64,000 bases of DNA, taken from positions 1 through 64,000 of the forward strand of contig JAFGLZ010000020.1 in assembly GCA_016927755.1 (NCBI GenBank), read 5' to 3'. The translations under genes and the position numbers were made by a program. This document shows positions 1 to 8,376 of this stretch, one piece after another. The first letter of the stretch is position 1. Every line of letters begins with the position of its first letter. Source of the stretch: Phycisphaerae bacterium. GTDB taxonomy: Bacteria; Planctomycetota; Phycisphaerae; UBA1845; JAFGLZ01. Under the pieces are notes generated by a model. That model worked only from the letters and a program-made list of their open reading frames with translations, had not been told where the DNA came from and searched no databases.

Positions 1-393
1 ATCTACCGCGAGAACGTCAACTACGGTCAGGTCGAGTCGGTCAGTCTGTGGGTCAACGACGTGGGGCCTGAGGGCAAGTCGACGGTTCTGCTCAGTCCGA
101 TCAAGGCGATGCCGCTGGTGAAGGCCAAGATCAAGAACCCGGCGATCACGATCGGTGGCAAGCGGATCGTCTTTCCCGTGGAGTTGGAGTCGGGCAGCTA
201 CCTGGAGTTCAACTCGCCGACCGACTGCAAGGTCTACGGCCCGGGCGGTCAACTCGTCGGCGAGGTGACTCCGCAGGGGGAGGTGCCGGAGCTTGGGCAG
301 GGCGCCAACAAGGCGACGTTCACGTGCGACGGGCCGACGGACGTGAACCCCCGCGTTCGCGTGACGGTGATCAGCGAGGGGGAGGCGATCTGA
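1..393 (+). CDS. C-terminal part of an unrecognised protein (5' end outside window)
   Basis: The frame is open from base 1 and ends at a TGA, giving the last 130 residues of a longer protein. The visible part alternates short beta-strand-like stretches (for example VKAKIKNPAITIGG and RVRVTVISEGEAI) with glycine and proline turns, like the C-terminal beta-sandwich of planctomycete secreted hydrolase-like proteins. No catalytic motif is visible, so function cannot be assigned. It is transcribed towards the minus-strand oxidoreductase gene that ends at 591. Confidence 0.6.
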   Translation: MYRENVNYGQVESVSLWVNDVGPEGKSTVLLSPIKAMPLVKAKIKNPAITIGGKRIVFPVELESGSYLEFNSPTDCKVYGPGGQLVGEVTPQGEVPELGQGANKATFTCDGPTDVNPRVRVTVISEGEAI

Positions 394-472
394 GCTACTC
401 TCGGGATTCTTTGAACAGGCAGCGACGACGGGACGCGCCACTTTTTTGAAGGCGAGTAGCGGGAATCTGGAC

Positions 473-511
473 GGGAATTCGCGTCCCCCGCCGCTGAAGC
501 GACGGGCCACC
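473..511. repeat. Dispersed hairpin element, copy A
   Basis: One of four copies (others near 11631, 19714 and 46234) of an approximately 40-base element built from GGAATTCG, a C-run, CGCTGAAGCG and GGGCCACCC. It contains two small inverted repeats, GGGA/TCCC and CGCT/AGCG. This copy lies between convergent genes. Confidence 0.6.
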
Positions 512-590
512 CCCCGGAGATCTCCCGCGCGTTCACCGTTCATTCGCTGCTGGGGGCATCTTAGCAGGGCCCGCCGCTAAGACCGTCATA

Positions 591-1457
591 CTATTTCGCG
601 ACCTTCACGAGCTTGCCGGACTTGACGGACTTCTCCATCGCTTCGAGCACCAGGACGGGCTTGAGCATCTGCTCGTGGGTCATGGGCTCCTTGCCGGTCT
701 TGAACATGTCGGTGAAGGTCTTCGTGCCATTGTAGTAGGGGCTCTCGCCGCCCTCGATGGGCATCGAGACCGAGCCCTTGGCCCCGACGGCGGTCATGCC
801 GAATCCGGGGGAGCCTTCCTTGACGAGCGCCATGGTGGCGATCAGGCCGGAGGGATAGAAGAGCTGGCCGGTGGCGAATCCGGGCTTGTGCTTCGTGACG
901 AGCACCGACTTGACGTTATAGCCGAAGGCGTGCAGCATCACGTCGACCTGGTGGATGCCGTAGAAGAACACGCCGCCCCATTGGCTCTTGAGGTCGCAGG
1001 GCCCGTAGCTGTAGGCCGAGACGATCTCGCCGAGGTCGGCGAGCTTCTTCTTGAACTGTTGGAAGGCGTCGTAGTGCGGCAAGACGCTGAAGGACGTGAC
1101 GGGCGTGCCCTTGCGTTTGGCCATCTTGAGGAACTTCTTGCCCTCGGCGGAGCGATAGCAGAACGGCTTGTCGACGAAGGCGGGGATGCCGGACTCGACG
1201 AAGGGCCAGACGGCCTTCAGGTGATACTTGGGGTGGCGGTGGTCGACGAAGACGGCGTCGACGTTGCCGAGCATCTGCTTGGGCTTCTTGACGATGTTGG
1301 GGATCTGTCCCGCCTCGGCGGCCTTCTTGGCGAAGTCGTCGGTCTCGCCCCAGACGTAGTCGACGCGGCACTCCTTGATCTTCCTCTCGACGTTGATGAG
1401 CTTGGCGATGGCGATGGTGTGGCTGTTCTCCGCTCCGATGGCTCCGATTCGGATCAT
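591..1457 (-). CDS. Gfo/Idh/MocA family oxidoreductase
   Basis: A 288-residue cytoplasmic-looking protein with no signal peptide. It opens with a Rossmann-type strand and glycine turn (MIRIGAIGAENSH), a variant of the usual GxGxxG. The family's catalytic lysine motif appears as VDKPF near residue 96, where EKP is typical. The family uses NAD(P) to oxidise or reduce sugars and cyclitols; the substrate cannot be read from the sequence. It is shorter than the usual 330-400 residues, with a compact C-terminal beta-sheet domain. It is divergent from the secreted hydrolase-like gene starting at 1691, with about 230 bases between them. Family assignment is firm, substrate unknown. Confidence 0.85.
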   Translation of the reverse strand: MIRIGAIGAENSHTIAIAKLINVERKIKECRVDYVWGETDDFAKKAAEAGQIPNIVKKPKQMLGNVDAVFVDHRHPKYHLKAVWPFVESGIPAFVDKPFCYRSAEGKKFLKMAKRKGTPVTSFSVLPHYDAFQQFKKKLADLGEIVSAYSYGPCDLKSQWGGVFFYGIHQVDVMLHAFGYNVKSVLVTKHKPGFATGQLFYPSGLIATMALVKEGSPGFGMTAVGAKGSVSMPIEGGESPYYNGTKTFTDMFKTGKEPMTHEQMLKPVLVLEAMEKSVKSGKLVKVAK

Positions 1458-1690
1458 GTCCGGTGCTCCTGTGGTTTGTTGGACGACGGACGCAATGCGG
1501 GCAGGCAGGATAACAGGAAACGTGGGGAATGCCTAGTCGGGACGTCGAACGAAACGGCTTTCGGAGACCGTTCCACGGGGGTATAGTCGACCGCTCGCGT
1601 TCTCGTGCCGGCGCCCGTGGGCGTGCGGGAACAGTGCGTGGGATTGACGGTGGAGACGAGATGACTCGCGGCAGTTGGAGGAGTTGCACC

Positions 1691-3637
1691 ATGAGAGGCC
1701 AGGTTCTCGGCGTTTTGGCGGTCGTTGGCGGCATCGCGGTATCGAACTGCGTAGGCCTGACGACGGAACGGGCGGACAGCGCGGTGACGGTCAAGGGCGA
1801 TCACTTCTCGGTGACGATCGACCTGAAGCAGGGGGGCGAGGTTACCGACATCAGGCTGTTCGACGGGGCGCAGTGGAACAGCATTCTCACCCCTTCATCG
1901 CCGGCGATTACGCTGCCGGGGCTCGCTCTGCGCGACAAGCAGGGCGAGTACCTGCTCGCGAAGGATTCGGCGGCGGAGCTTGTCGATCTGAAGAGTGCCG
2001 CGGACAAGGTCTCGCTCACGTGCCGGGCGACGCCGCGGACGGCGGACGGCAAGGCCTCGCCGTGGCGGGTGACGACGAGCTATGAGGTGTATCCCGAGGG
2101 CGCGGTGTTCATCGACCTGGACTGCTGCCTCGAGGACAAGGCGTTCATGCTGTCCCGCGCGAGCGTATCGTTTGCGGTGGCCGAGGCGATCCACAAGGCA
2201 CCCAAGTATCGCGACCAGAACGTCGGTATGAAGACGGGCGGCTTCAAGTCGGCTCGCGTGGCGTTCGGAATGAGTGAGGCGCCCGGCAAGAGCTTCACCA
2301 ACGAGATCGAGCTGATCGTCGAACAGATGACGCCCATGGCTGGGAAGGTCGATTATGCCCAGACGGACGGGCGGTTCACGTGGACGCTTGGCGGGGGCGA
2401 CGTGGAGCTGAAAGCGCCGTATCGCTATCGGAACCGGCTGTCGCTGGCGCTGGGGTCGGCTGTTTCGGGCAGGCCGAGGAGCACCTGCGTCGGGCAGCGG
2501 GTGTATCACTGGGTGAACTGGCTGGACAAGCGGAACTGGTATCCGACGGACGAGCAGATCGACAAGATGGTGGCGAACCATGCCACGATGCTGGTGTTGC
2601 ATCACGAGTATCTGCTGCAGCGGGGCAGCAACGGGTATCCGCATGCCGATTACGGCGTCGCGCGTGACCACGGCGAGATGGTTCGCATGATCGAGCACGC
2701 GCACAAGAGGGGTCTGCGCGTTGGGCTCTACATGCGCGGCGTGGAGTGGTATGCGCTCGGGACGAAGTTCTTCGAGACGTACTGCAAGCGGGACTGGGAC
2801 GGGATCTACGCCGACTGGCACGGGCCGCACGCCGTCTCGTGGCACGAGAACCGGTACCGGCCTGAGACCAAGCTCGGCGACAAGCATTTTTCCGAGAAGG
2901 GTCTGTACGTGCCGGCCAAGGAGTACTTCCTGTTCACCCGGCGGCTGCGGGATGTCGTTGGGCCGAACGGCTTCTTGATCGGACACCAGGGCTCATTCAA
3001 CTCAGGCATCTTCGCGAACCTGTGCTTTGACGCGTTTCTGCCCGGCGAGACCGGTTCGGATCGGACGATGTTCGCCAGTCTGGACGAGGCGGCGTACAAG
3101 GGCATGTTGGGCGGCGGGGTGTGCATGCCGTGGATGCTCGATCTTCCGCGATACCGCAACGCCGAGGGCATGGCTAAGATGGCGGCGTGGGGCTTCTATC
3201 CGCACTTGGTGATGGGGATCGTGGCGCGGCATACGAAGAACCTGACGTTCCCGCTGGATCCGGACGACAAGCTGTATGCGTACATCCTGCCGTACTGGCG
3301 GGTTCTGTCGAAGATCGACGTCGAGAAGGCGACGGTGTTCAACCTGCCCTCGCAGAACGTGGTGGTCGTTCGGGCGTCGAATCCGGACTTTCAGAGCACG
3401 GTGTACAAGGAAGGCCAGGACACGTATCTGCTGATCACGGCCAACCTCGGCTCCGCGACGGCCAAGGCGACGCTGACGCTGGAGCCTAAGGTCCTGGGGA
3501 TGAGCGGCGAGTACGAGGTGGTTCGGATCGATCCGGCGACAGGACAGACGCATCCGTGCGGGAAGAGCGCGGGGGTCGTGACGACGAGTGACCTGCCGCA
3601 GTGGGGGATCGAGGGGTTCAAGCTGAAGAAGAAGTAG
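1691..3637 (+). CDS. Secreted TIM-barrel glycoside-hydrolase-like protein (DUF6259-like)
   Basis: A 648-residue exported protein. The start at 1691 is chosen because GGAGGAG lies about seven bases upstream and the product then begins with a signal peptide (MRGQVLGVLAVVGGIAV). Residues from about 30 to 230 look like an N-terminal beta-sandwich. The rest reads as an alpha-galactosidase-like (beta/alpha) barrel, with HWVNWLDKRNWYPTDEQI, GLRVGLYMRGVEWY, WDGIYADWHG and GFLIGHQGS strands. The C-terminal 80 residues look like a small beta domain. I infer a hydrolase fold related to DUF6259 proteins; catalytic residues are not assigned. It may be the proximal gene of a unit with the following apbE, whose in-frame start lies 90 bases after the stop. 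Confidence 0.6.
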   Translation: MRGQVLGVLAVVGGIAVSNCVGLTTERADSAVTVKGDHFSVTIDLKQGGEVTDIRLFDGAQWNSILTPSSPAITLPGLALRDKQGEYLLAKDSAAELVDLKSAADKVSLTCRATPRTADGKASPWRVTTSYEVYPEGAVFIDLDCCLEDKAFMLSRASVSFAVAEAIHKAPKYRDQNVGMKTGGFKSARVAFGMSEAPGKSFTNEIELIVEQMTPMAGKVDYAQTDGRFTWTLGGGDVELKAPYRYRNRLSLALGSAVSGRPRSTCVGQRVYHWVNWLDKRNWYPTDEQIDKMVANHATMLVLHHEYLLQRGSNGYPHADYGVARDHGEMVRMIEHAHKRGLRVGLYMRGVEWYALGTKFFETYCKRDWDGIYADWHGPHAVSWHENRYRPETKLGDKHFSEKGLYVPAKEYFLFTRRLRDVVGPNGFLIGHQGSFNSGIFANLCFDAFLPGETGSDRTMFASLDEAAYKGMLGGGVCMPWMLDLPRYRNAEGMAKMAAWGFYPHLVMGIVARHTKNLTFPLDPDDKLYAYILPYWRVLSKIDVEKATVFNLPSQNVVVVRASNPDFQSTVYKEGQDTYLLITANLGSATAKATLTLEPKVLGMSGEYEVVRIDPATGQTHPCGKSAGVVTTSDLPQWGIEGFKLKKK

Positions 3638-3726
3638 GTCGAGGTTCGGGGTTTGGGGTTTGGGGTTCGGACATATCATCGGGGCTGCTTCTTCCGGCAG
3701 CGTCCGCGTACCTTCCGCGGGGCGGC

Positions 3727-4791
3727 ATGGCAGACATGACGAGAAGATCGTCCCGATTGGTTAGAGATGCGATTTGGCTGGGCGTGCTCCTGGCGGCGCT
3801 GGGGGCGGCGGTGTTCTGGAAGCTGCCGGAACCTGTCGCGTCGCTTGTGACGGTCAGCGCGGAGCCGAGGGGGATCATGGGCACGACGTGTTCGCTCCGC
3901 GTCGTCGTCCGGGGTGACCAGACGGAGCGGGGCCAGGAGGTGCTGAAGGCGGCCGAGGCGGCGCTGCGCCGCGTCGAGGGCCTGATGAGCTCTTACCGGG
4001 CGGATTCGGAGGTCGGACGGTTCAACACGGCGCCGGCCATGGAGTGGGTCGCTCTGTCGCCGGAGACGACGTGGGTGCTGCGGCTGGCCAGGTCGTTTGT
4101 GGACCAGACCGACGGGGCGTTCGATGTGACGGCCCGGCCGATCATCGAACTGTGGAAGCGGTGCGGGCGCGAGGGGCGCCTGCCCTCGGAGGACGAGATC
4201 GAGAAGGCGCGCGCGGCGTCCAACTGGGACGCCATCCGCTTTGCCGGCTACGCGGTGCACAAGAGCGCGGCGACGACCTCGGTCGACCTGGGGGGCATCG
4301 CCAAGGGCTACGCGATCGATCAGGCCATTCTGGTGATGCAGCGGGCCGGCTGTCGAGGCGGGCTGGTCGACGTCGGGGGCGACGTTCGTTGCTTCGGCCT
4401 GAAGCCGGACGCGAGTCAATGGCGGATTGGCGTTCGCGATCCGTTCGGCAAGGAGTTGTGGGGCAAACTGCTCATTACGGACAGGGCCGCCTGCACGAGC
4501 GGGGACTACCTCCGATACGTGGAGATTGCCGGGGAGCGTTACAGCCACATCGTGGACCCTCGATCGGGGATGCCGGCCAAGGTGGCGGCGTCGGTGACGG
4601 TGCTTGCCAAAGACGCGACGACGGCGGACGCCTGGGCGACGGGGCTCTCCGTGCTGGGGCCGGACGGGTTGACGCGGCTGCCGAGGGGCGGGGGGCTCGA
4701 GGCGATGATGATTACGGGCGACGCGGGGGGGCCGAAGGTTCATATGACCGACGGGTTCGCTTCATTCCTGGTTCGGGAGGAGGCGCGCTAG
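3727..4791 (+). CDS. apbE: FAD:protein FMN transferase (ApbE family)
   Basis: ApbE attaches FMN from FAD covalently to a Thr or Ser of exported redox proteins, and the 354-residue product fits the family length. After an N-terminal membrane anchor (IWLGVLLAALGAAVFW) the family motifs follow in order: MGTTCSL, SSYRADSEVGRFN, FDVTARPIIELW, DLGGIAKGYAIDQA, LVDVGGDVR, CTSGDYLRY, YSHIVDPRSGMPA and DATTADAWATGL. The last holds the Mg-binding Asp/Thr pair. The start at 3727 gives the cleanest signal anchor, although its ribosome site is weak. No Rnf/Nqr or other flavinylated target lies in the window, so the substrate protein is unknown. Confidence 0.9.
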   Translation: MADMTRRSSRLVRDAIWLGVLLAALGAAVFWKLPEPVASLVTVSAEPRGIMGTTCSLRVVVRGDQTERGQEVLKAAEAALRRVEGLMSSYRADSEVGRFNTAPAMEWVALSPETTWVLRLARSFVDQTDGAFDVTARPIIELWKRCGREGRLPSEDEIEKARAASNWDAIRFAGYAVHKSAATTSVDLGGIAKGYAIDQAILVMQRAGCRGGLVDVGGDVRCFGLKPDASQWRIGVRDPFGKELWGKLLITDRAACTSGDYLRYVEIAGERYSHIVDPRSGMPAKVAASVTVLAKDATTADAWATGLSVLGPDGLTRLPRGGGLEAMMITGDAGGPKVHMTDGFASFLVREEAR

Positions 4792-4860
4792 GCACTCATA
4801 TGGGGTGGGGCGGCTTGGCGCGGCTTTTCTTCATGCGACCTGCGAACGATCGGTCATTAC

Positions 4861-5604
4861 TCAATGCCGATGCTGCGTCGGCGGAGTGACGACGCGCACT
4901 CGGATGGATCGGAAGACGTCCCTTGCGGTCGTGATGCCGTTTAGATCCTGGGAGATTTCCCCGGTCCGCGTGCCGATAACGGTCCGGCCGTAGAGGGCGA
5001 GGCTGATCTCCTGACCGACGTCGGCGACGATTTCGCCGCGATAGAGGAGTGACGGCTGGCCGGCGTGGTCGGTATCCATCTCGCCGGTGGTTTCGTTCAA
5101 CTGGGGGAAGGCCTCGTTGAAGTCGGCCGACATGTTGACCTCGACCCAACAGATCCATCGGCTGTGCGGGGGGACCTCGGCGGCGCACGCGAACTCCGGG
5201 GCGTTGGGGGTCGCCTGGGTGACGGCGTCGGGGGCGGGGGTGTTGGGGGTCGGCAGGCCGGTGCGTCCGCTCTCCTTGCGATAGACTTCGAACCAGCAGG
5301 GCAGGGCGGCGGGGCACTCGACCTTGCCCTTCCATTCGCCCCGGGCACTGCGACGGGCGACGGCGACGGTCCTCGGCCTCGAGGTCTCGGGGTCTTCGAG
5401 CCAGACGGCGAACTGGGCCGGCTCGCCGAAGTCGGAGAAGAGGATCTGGTCCATGTCCTGGCGGATCTCGAAGACGAGGAGGGTGCGGATGGCCTCGCTG
5501 GGCAGCGAGAAGAGCACGAGGGCGCCGATGGCGAGGACGGCGATGGAGACGCCGCGAATCAGCCATCGGCGTCTGTCCGGCAGTCTGAGCTGGTTCGACA
5601 GCAT
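4861..5604 (-). CDS. Membrane-anchored hypothetical protein
   Basis: A 247-residue protein with a basic N-terminus and a single transmembrane helix (GVSIAVLAIGALVLFSLP, about residues 18-36), then a predicted extracytoplasmic region. The rest is beta-rich with several Cys and Trp residues (CPAALPCWFEVY, RWICWVEVNMSADF), and a proline/threonine-rich linker near residues 120-140. I do not recognise the family. Its start lies ten bases after the stop of the Gfo/Idh gene at 5614-6894, so the two are probably cotranscribed. Confidence 0.55.
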   Translation of the reverse strand: MLSNQLRLPDRRRWLIRGVSIAVLAIGALVLFSLPSEAIRTLLVFEIRQDMDQILFSDFGEPAQFAVWLEDPETSRPRTVAVARRSARGEWKGKVECPAALPCWFEVYRKESGRTGLPTPNTPAPDAVTQATPNAPEFACAAEVPPHSRWICWVEVNMSADFNEAFPQLNETTGEMDTDHAGQPSLLYRGEIVADVGQEISLALYGRTVIGTRTGEISQDLNGITTARDVFRSIRVRVVTPPTQHRH

Positions 5605-5613
5605 CGCTCGTTC

Positions 5614-6894
5614 CTAGGCGTTCTTCCACTTTCCGCCGGTGAAGTCCGGGATCTCGACGCTGGCGCTTCCCTTTTCGATCGACTTCTTGGAGAGCGGCAT
5701 GACCGAGCTCCACGTCGCGCTGTCGCATACGTCGACGAAGGGCTCGCGGTCGTGGCGGGCCATCTCGACGAAGTCCGAGAGTACGAAGTAGTCGCCGCCG
5801 CCGTGTCCTGTCTTGTTGGCTGCGTCGCCTCGCGTCTTCCAGTACTCGTGCTCGTACTCTTTCTGGTATTTCGAGACCGGTTCCCAGCGGTGGGCGGGCG
5901 ACTTGCCCTCGATGTAGACGCCGCTGCGCGAGTCGTAGACGCCGTCGGTGCCCTGGATCAGGTAGAAGATCGAGGCGGGGCGGGGCGAGTCGGAGTCGTA
6001 GTACACGGTGATCAGGCGGTCCTGTGCGGTCTTGATGAGCGTGACGGACATGTCCCCGCACCTGAACTTCAGTCTGGCGGGGTCGCTGTCCTTGCCGAAC
6101 CGCTTAACGGCGTAGGCGTGGAGGGCGGCGGGCTTGCTCATCGAGCTGACGAGCGAGGTCATGCGGTCACCGCGGTTGATGTTCATCCACTTGCTGACCG
6201 GGCCGAGCGAGTGGGTGGGATAGAGGTTACCGATCAGGTCGCGTTTGACCTCGCCGCGCCAGGTGAGGGAGCCGTCGGGCTTGAAGCGGAGCGAGCTGCA
6301 GTCGTGGATGTAGGAGCATTCGGCGTAATAGGTCTCGCCGAAGACGCCCTTGCGGACCATGTTGAGGACCATCATGCGCTGCTGGGCGTAGCAGTAGTTC
6401 TCGAGCAGCATGTAGCGTTTGCCCGTTTGTTCCTTCGTTTTGACGAGCTGCCAACACTCGTCCATGGTGTAGGCGCCGGGCACCTCGGAGCCGCAGTGCT
6501 TTCCGGCCTTGAGCGTGTCGGCGGCCATCTCGGCGTGGAGCGGGGCGGGGGTGGCGATGAGGACGGCGTCGAAGTCGTCTCGCTGGAGCATTCGGCGGTA
6601 GTCGTGGGGGCCTTTGCTGAAGCCCTCGGGCGGGTTGCCCTTGATCCGCTTGACGATCTCGGTGGCGCGGTTGAGATTGGCCTCGTTGATGTCGCAGATG
6701 ACGGGCACCTCGACGCCGGGCAGCGAGAGCATGACCTTCAGCAGGCCGGTGCCTCGGCCGCCGACGCCGATGACGCCGATGCGGACGGGCTTGGTCTTCT
6801 CCTGGCTGACCTCCGCGAGCGCGTGGCTGCCCAGCATGACCGCGGCGCCGGCCGATGCGCAGAATTCTCGACGAGTGATTTCCGCCTTGTTCAT
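5614..6894 (-). CDS. Tat-exported Gfo/Idh/MocA oxidoreductase (GH109-like)
   Basis: The start at 6894 is set by AAGGAGT about eight bases upstream. It yields a 426-residue protein that begins with a twin-arginine motif (ITRREFCASAGAAVML), so it is exported folded with its cofactor. The nucleotide-binding glycine motif IGVIGVGGRGTG follows at about residues 39-50. The segment GSEVPGAYTMDECW near the active site resembles the subgroup that includes GH109, where bound NAD supports a redox-assisted glycoside hydrolysis. Whether this protein is a glycosidase or a dehydrogenase is not decidable here. It is divergent from the SGNH hydrolase gene, with 115 bases between starts. Confidence 0.82.
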   Translation of the reverse strand: MNKAEITRREFCASAGAAVMLGSHALAEVSQEKTKPVRIGVIGVGGRGTGLLKVMLSLPGVEVPVICDINEANLNRATEIVKRIKGNPPEGFSKGPHDYRRMLQRDDFDAVLIATPAPLHAEMAADTLKAGKHCGSEVPGAYTMDECWQLVKTKEQTGKRYMLLENYCYAQQRMMVLNMVRKGVFGETYYAECSYIHDCSSLRFKPDGSLTWRGEVKRDLIGNLYPTHSLGPVSKWMNINRGDRMTSLVSSMSKPAALHAYAVKRFGKDSDPARLKFRCGDMSVTLIKTAQDRLITVYYDSDSPRPASIFYLIQGTDGVYDSRSGVYIEGKSPAHRWEPVSKYQKEYEHEYWKTRGDAANKTGHGGGDYFVLSDFVEMARHDREPFVDVCDSATWSSVMPLSKKSIEKGSASVEIPDFTGGKWKNA

Positions 6895-7009
6895 GACCTG
6901 CGACTCCTTTGCTGGCGGGCGCATGCCCCCCGGGACCACTTGGCATGTCATACCGATCCGGTTAGGGTGCGTCAACCTGCACATGAGTACCGGTCGAGGA
7001 GGAACGGAG

Positions 7010-8203
7010 ATGGGTGTGAGAACGCTCAATGATGTATTCGTCGTCTGCTTGCTAGTGCTCGCGCGGGGCGCCGTCGGGGCGGAGCCCTCGAGCAAGGGGT
7101 CGGTGGCGGCAGGCGATGAGATCCGCCTGCTTCTGCCGGAGGTGATCTACGCCGCGCCCGGCATCGAGACGAACGTCTACTTCGACGACGTGACGCTGGT
7201 GCTCAATCCGGCCAACTATGCGTTCGACGTGGCTTGCGACAAGGGGGCGCAGCAGGCCGAGCGGTGGACGTACACGCCGGCCAGCAAAGACGCCGGCAGC
7301 TATCCACTGACCATTGAGGTTCGGGACCAGGCCAATCGGATCGTCGCGCGGGGCAAGTCGACCGTCTGCGTGGCGCCTCTGGAGGCGGGGTCGGGCAAAG
7401 AGATCACGGCCCTGCTGATCGGCGACAGTCTGACGCACGCGTCGGTGTACTCGCAGCAGTTGCTGGATCTGTTCGCCAGGGGCGGCAATCCGAAGCTGAC
7501 GCTCGTCGGGACGCACGTTCCCAAGGATCCGTCGGGCAAGAATCGTCACGAGGGGTACGGGGGCTGGACGGCCAAGCGATTCGTCACGTACTCCACGGGC
7601 GTGGCTCGAACGGGGAAGGCCAAGGAGGTGGGCAGCCCGTTTCTGTACGCGGACGGCGGCGGCAAGCCGAAGCTGGACTTCGCCCGGTACTGCAAGGAGT
7701 TCAACCAGGGCAAGGCGCCGGACTTCGTGACGATCTTCCTCGGATGCAACGACACGTTCAGCGCGACGGACGAGACGATCGAGGAGCGGATCGACGAGTT
7801 CCTCCGATACATGGACGAGCTGATCGAGATGGTCCGCAAGGTAGGCGAGACGACGTGCATTGGGCTGATCTGTCCGGTGCCGCCGGCGGCCACGCAGGAT
7901 GCCTTCGGGGCGAACTACCACTGCGGGCAGACGCGGTGGCAGTACAAGCGGAACCAGCATCGCGTGGTCGAGCGGATGATGGCGCATTACGCGGGTCGGG
8001 CGAAGGATCGGGTGACGCTCATTCCGGCGTACGTTAACGTCGACTGCCTGCACAACTATCCGAAACAGACGGCGCCCTGGAATGCTCGGACGAGCGAGAC
8101 GGGGGCGCGCTTGTGCAACGGCGTGCATCCGAGCGCGGAGGGGTATCGGCAGATCGGCGATAGCGTTTACGCTTGGATGAAAGCGCGGCTCGCGGGGCGG
8201 TAG
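7010..8203 (+). CDS. Secreted SGNH/GDSL-family hydrolase
   Basis: A 397-residue exported esterase-like protein. The ATG at 7010 has GAGGAGG about seven bases upstream and gives a signal peptide (VFVVCLLVLARGAVGA). Residues from about 40 to 120 look like an immunoglobulin-like module. The SGNH blocks then follow: LLIGDSLTH (nucleophile Ser), GYGGWTA, FLGCNDTF (oxyanion Asn) and NGVHPSAEGY (catalytic Asp/His region). This family commonly removes acyl groups from polysaccharides. It is followed by a sialate O-acetylesterase, which fits deacylation of a complex glycan. Confidence 0.85.
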   Translation: MGVRTLNDVFVVCLLVLARGAVGAEPSSKGSVAAGDEIRLLLPEVIYAAPGIETNVYFDDVTLVLNPANYAFDVACDKGAQQAERWTYTPASKDAGSYPLTIEVRDQANRIVARGKSTVCVAPLEAGSGKEITALLIGDSLTHASVYSQQLLDLFARGGNPKLTLVGTHVPKDPSGKNRHEGYGGWTAKRFVTYSTGVARTGKAKEVGSPFLYADGGGKPKLDFARYCKEFNQGKAPDFVTIFLGCNDTFSATDETIEERIDEFLRYMDELIEMVRKVGETTCIGLICPVPPAATQDAFGANYHCGQTRWQYKRNQHRVVERMMAHYAGRAKDRVTLIPAYVNVDCLHNYPKQTAPWNARTSETGARLCNGVHPSAEGYRQIGDSVYAWMKARLAGR

Positions 8204-8376
8204 GTGGTTGTGGGGGGCAGCTTCCTTTGGTCGGCAGTGGTCTCGGGGAAAATCGGGGAGGCGACTACCGGCGCGGGGGGTTTCCGCTTACATTCTCTCT
8301 ACGAATCATGGCGTGAGACGCCCATCCTCGGGGCCGGTGCCGGCGGCGCGGGTGGGCGCGCAGAGAAGGAGTGAAC

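Noticed and set aside
473..511. Dispersed element as a tRNA T-arm (TTCGNGTCC resembles it)
   Set aside because: No acceptor stem, anticodon arm or CCA-compatible structure can be formed.
5065..7032. Long plus-strand open frame opposite the Tat-exported oxidoreductase
   Set aside because: High-GC antisense frame with Gly/Val/Asp/Glu-rich product and no motif; the minus-strand gene is well supported.
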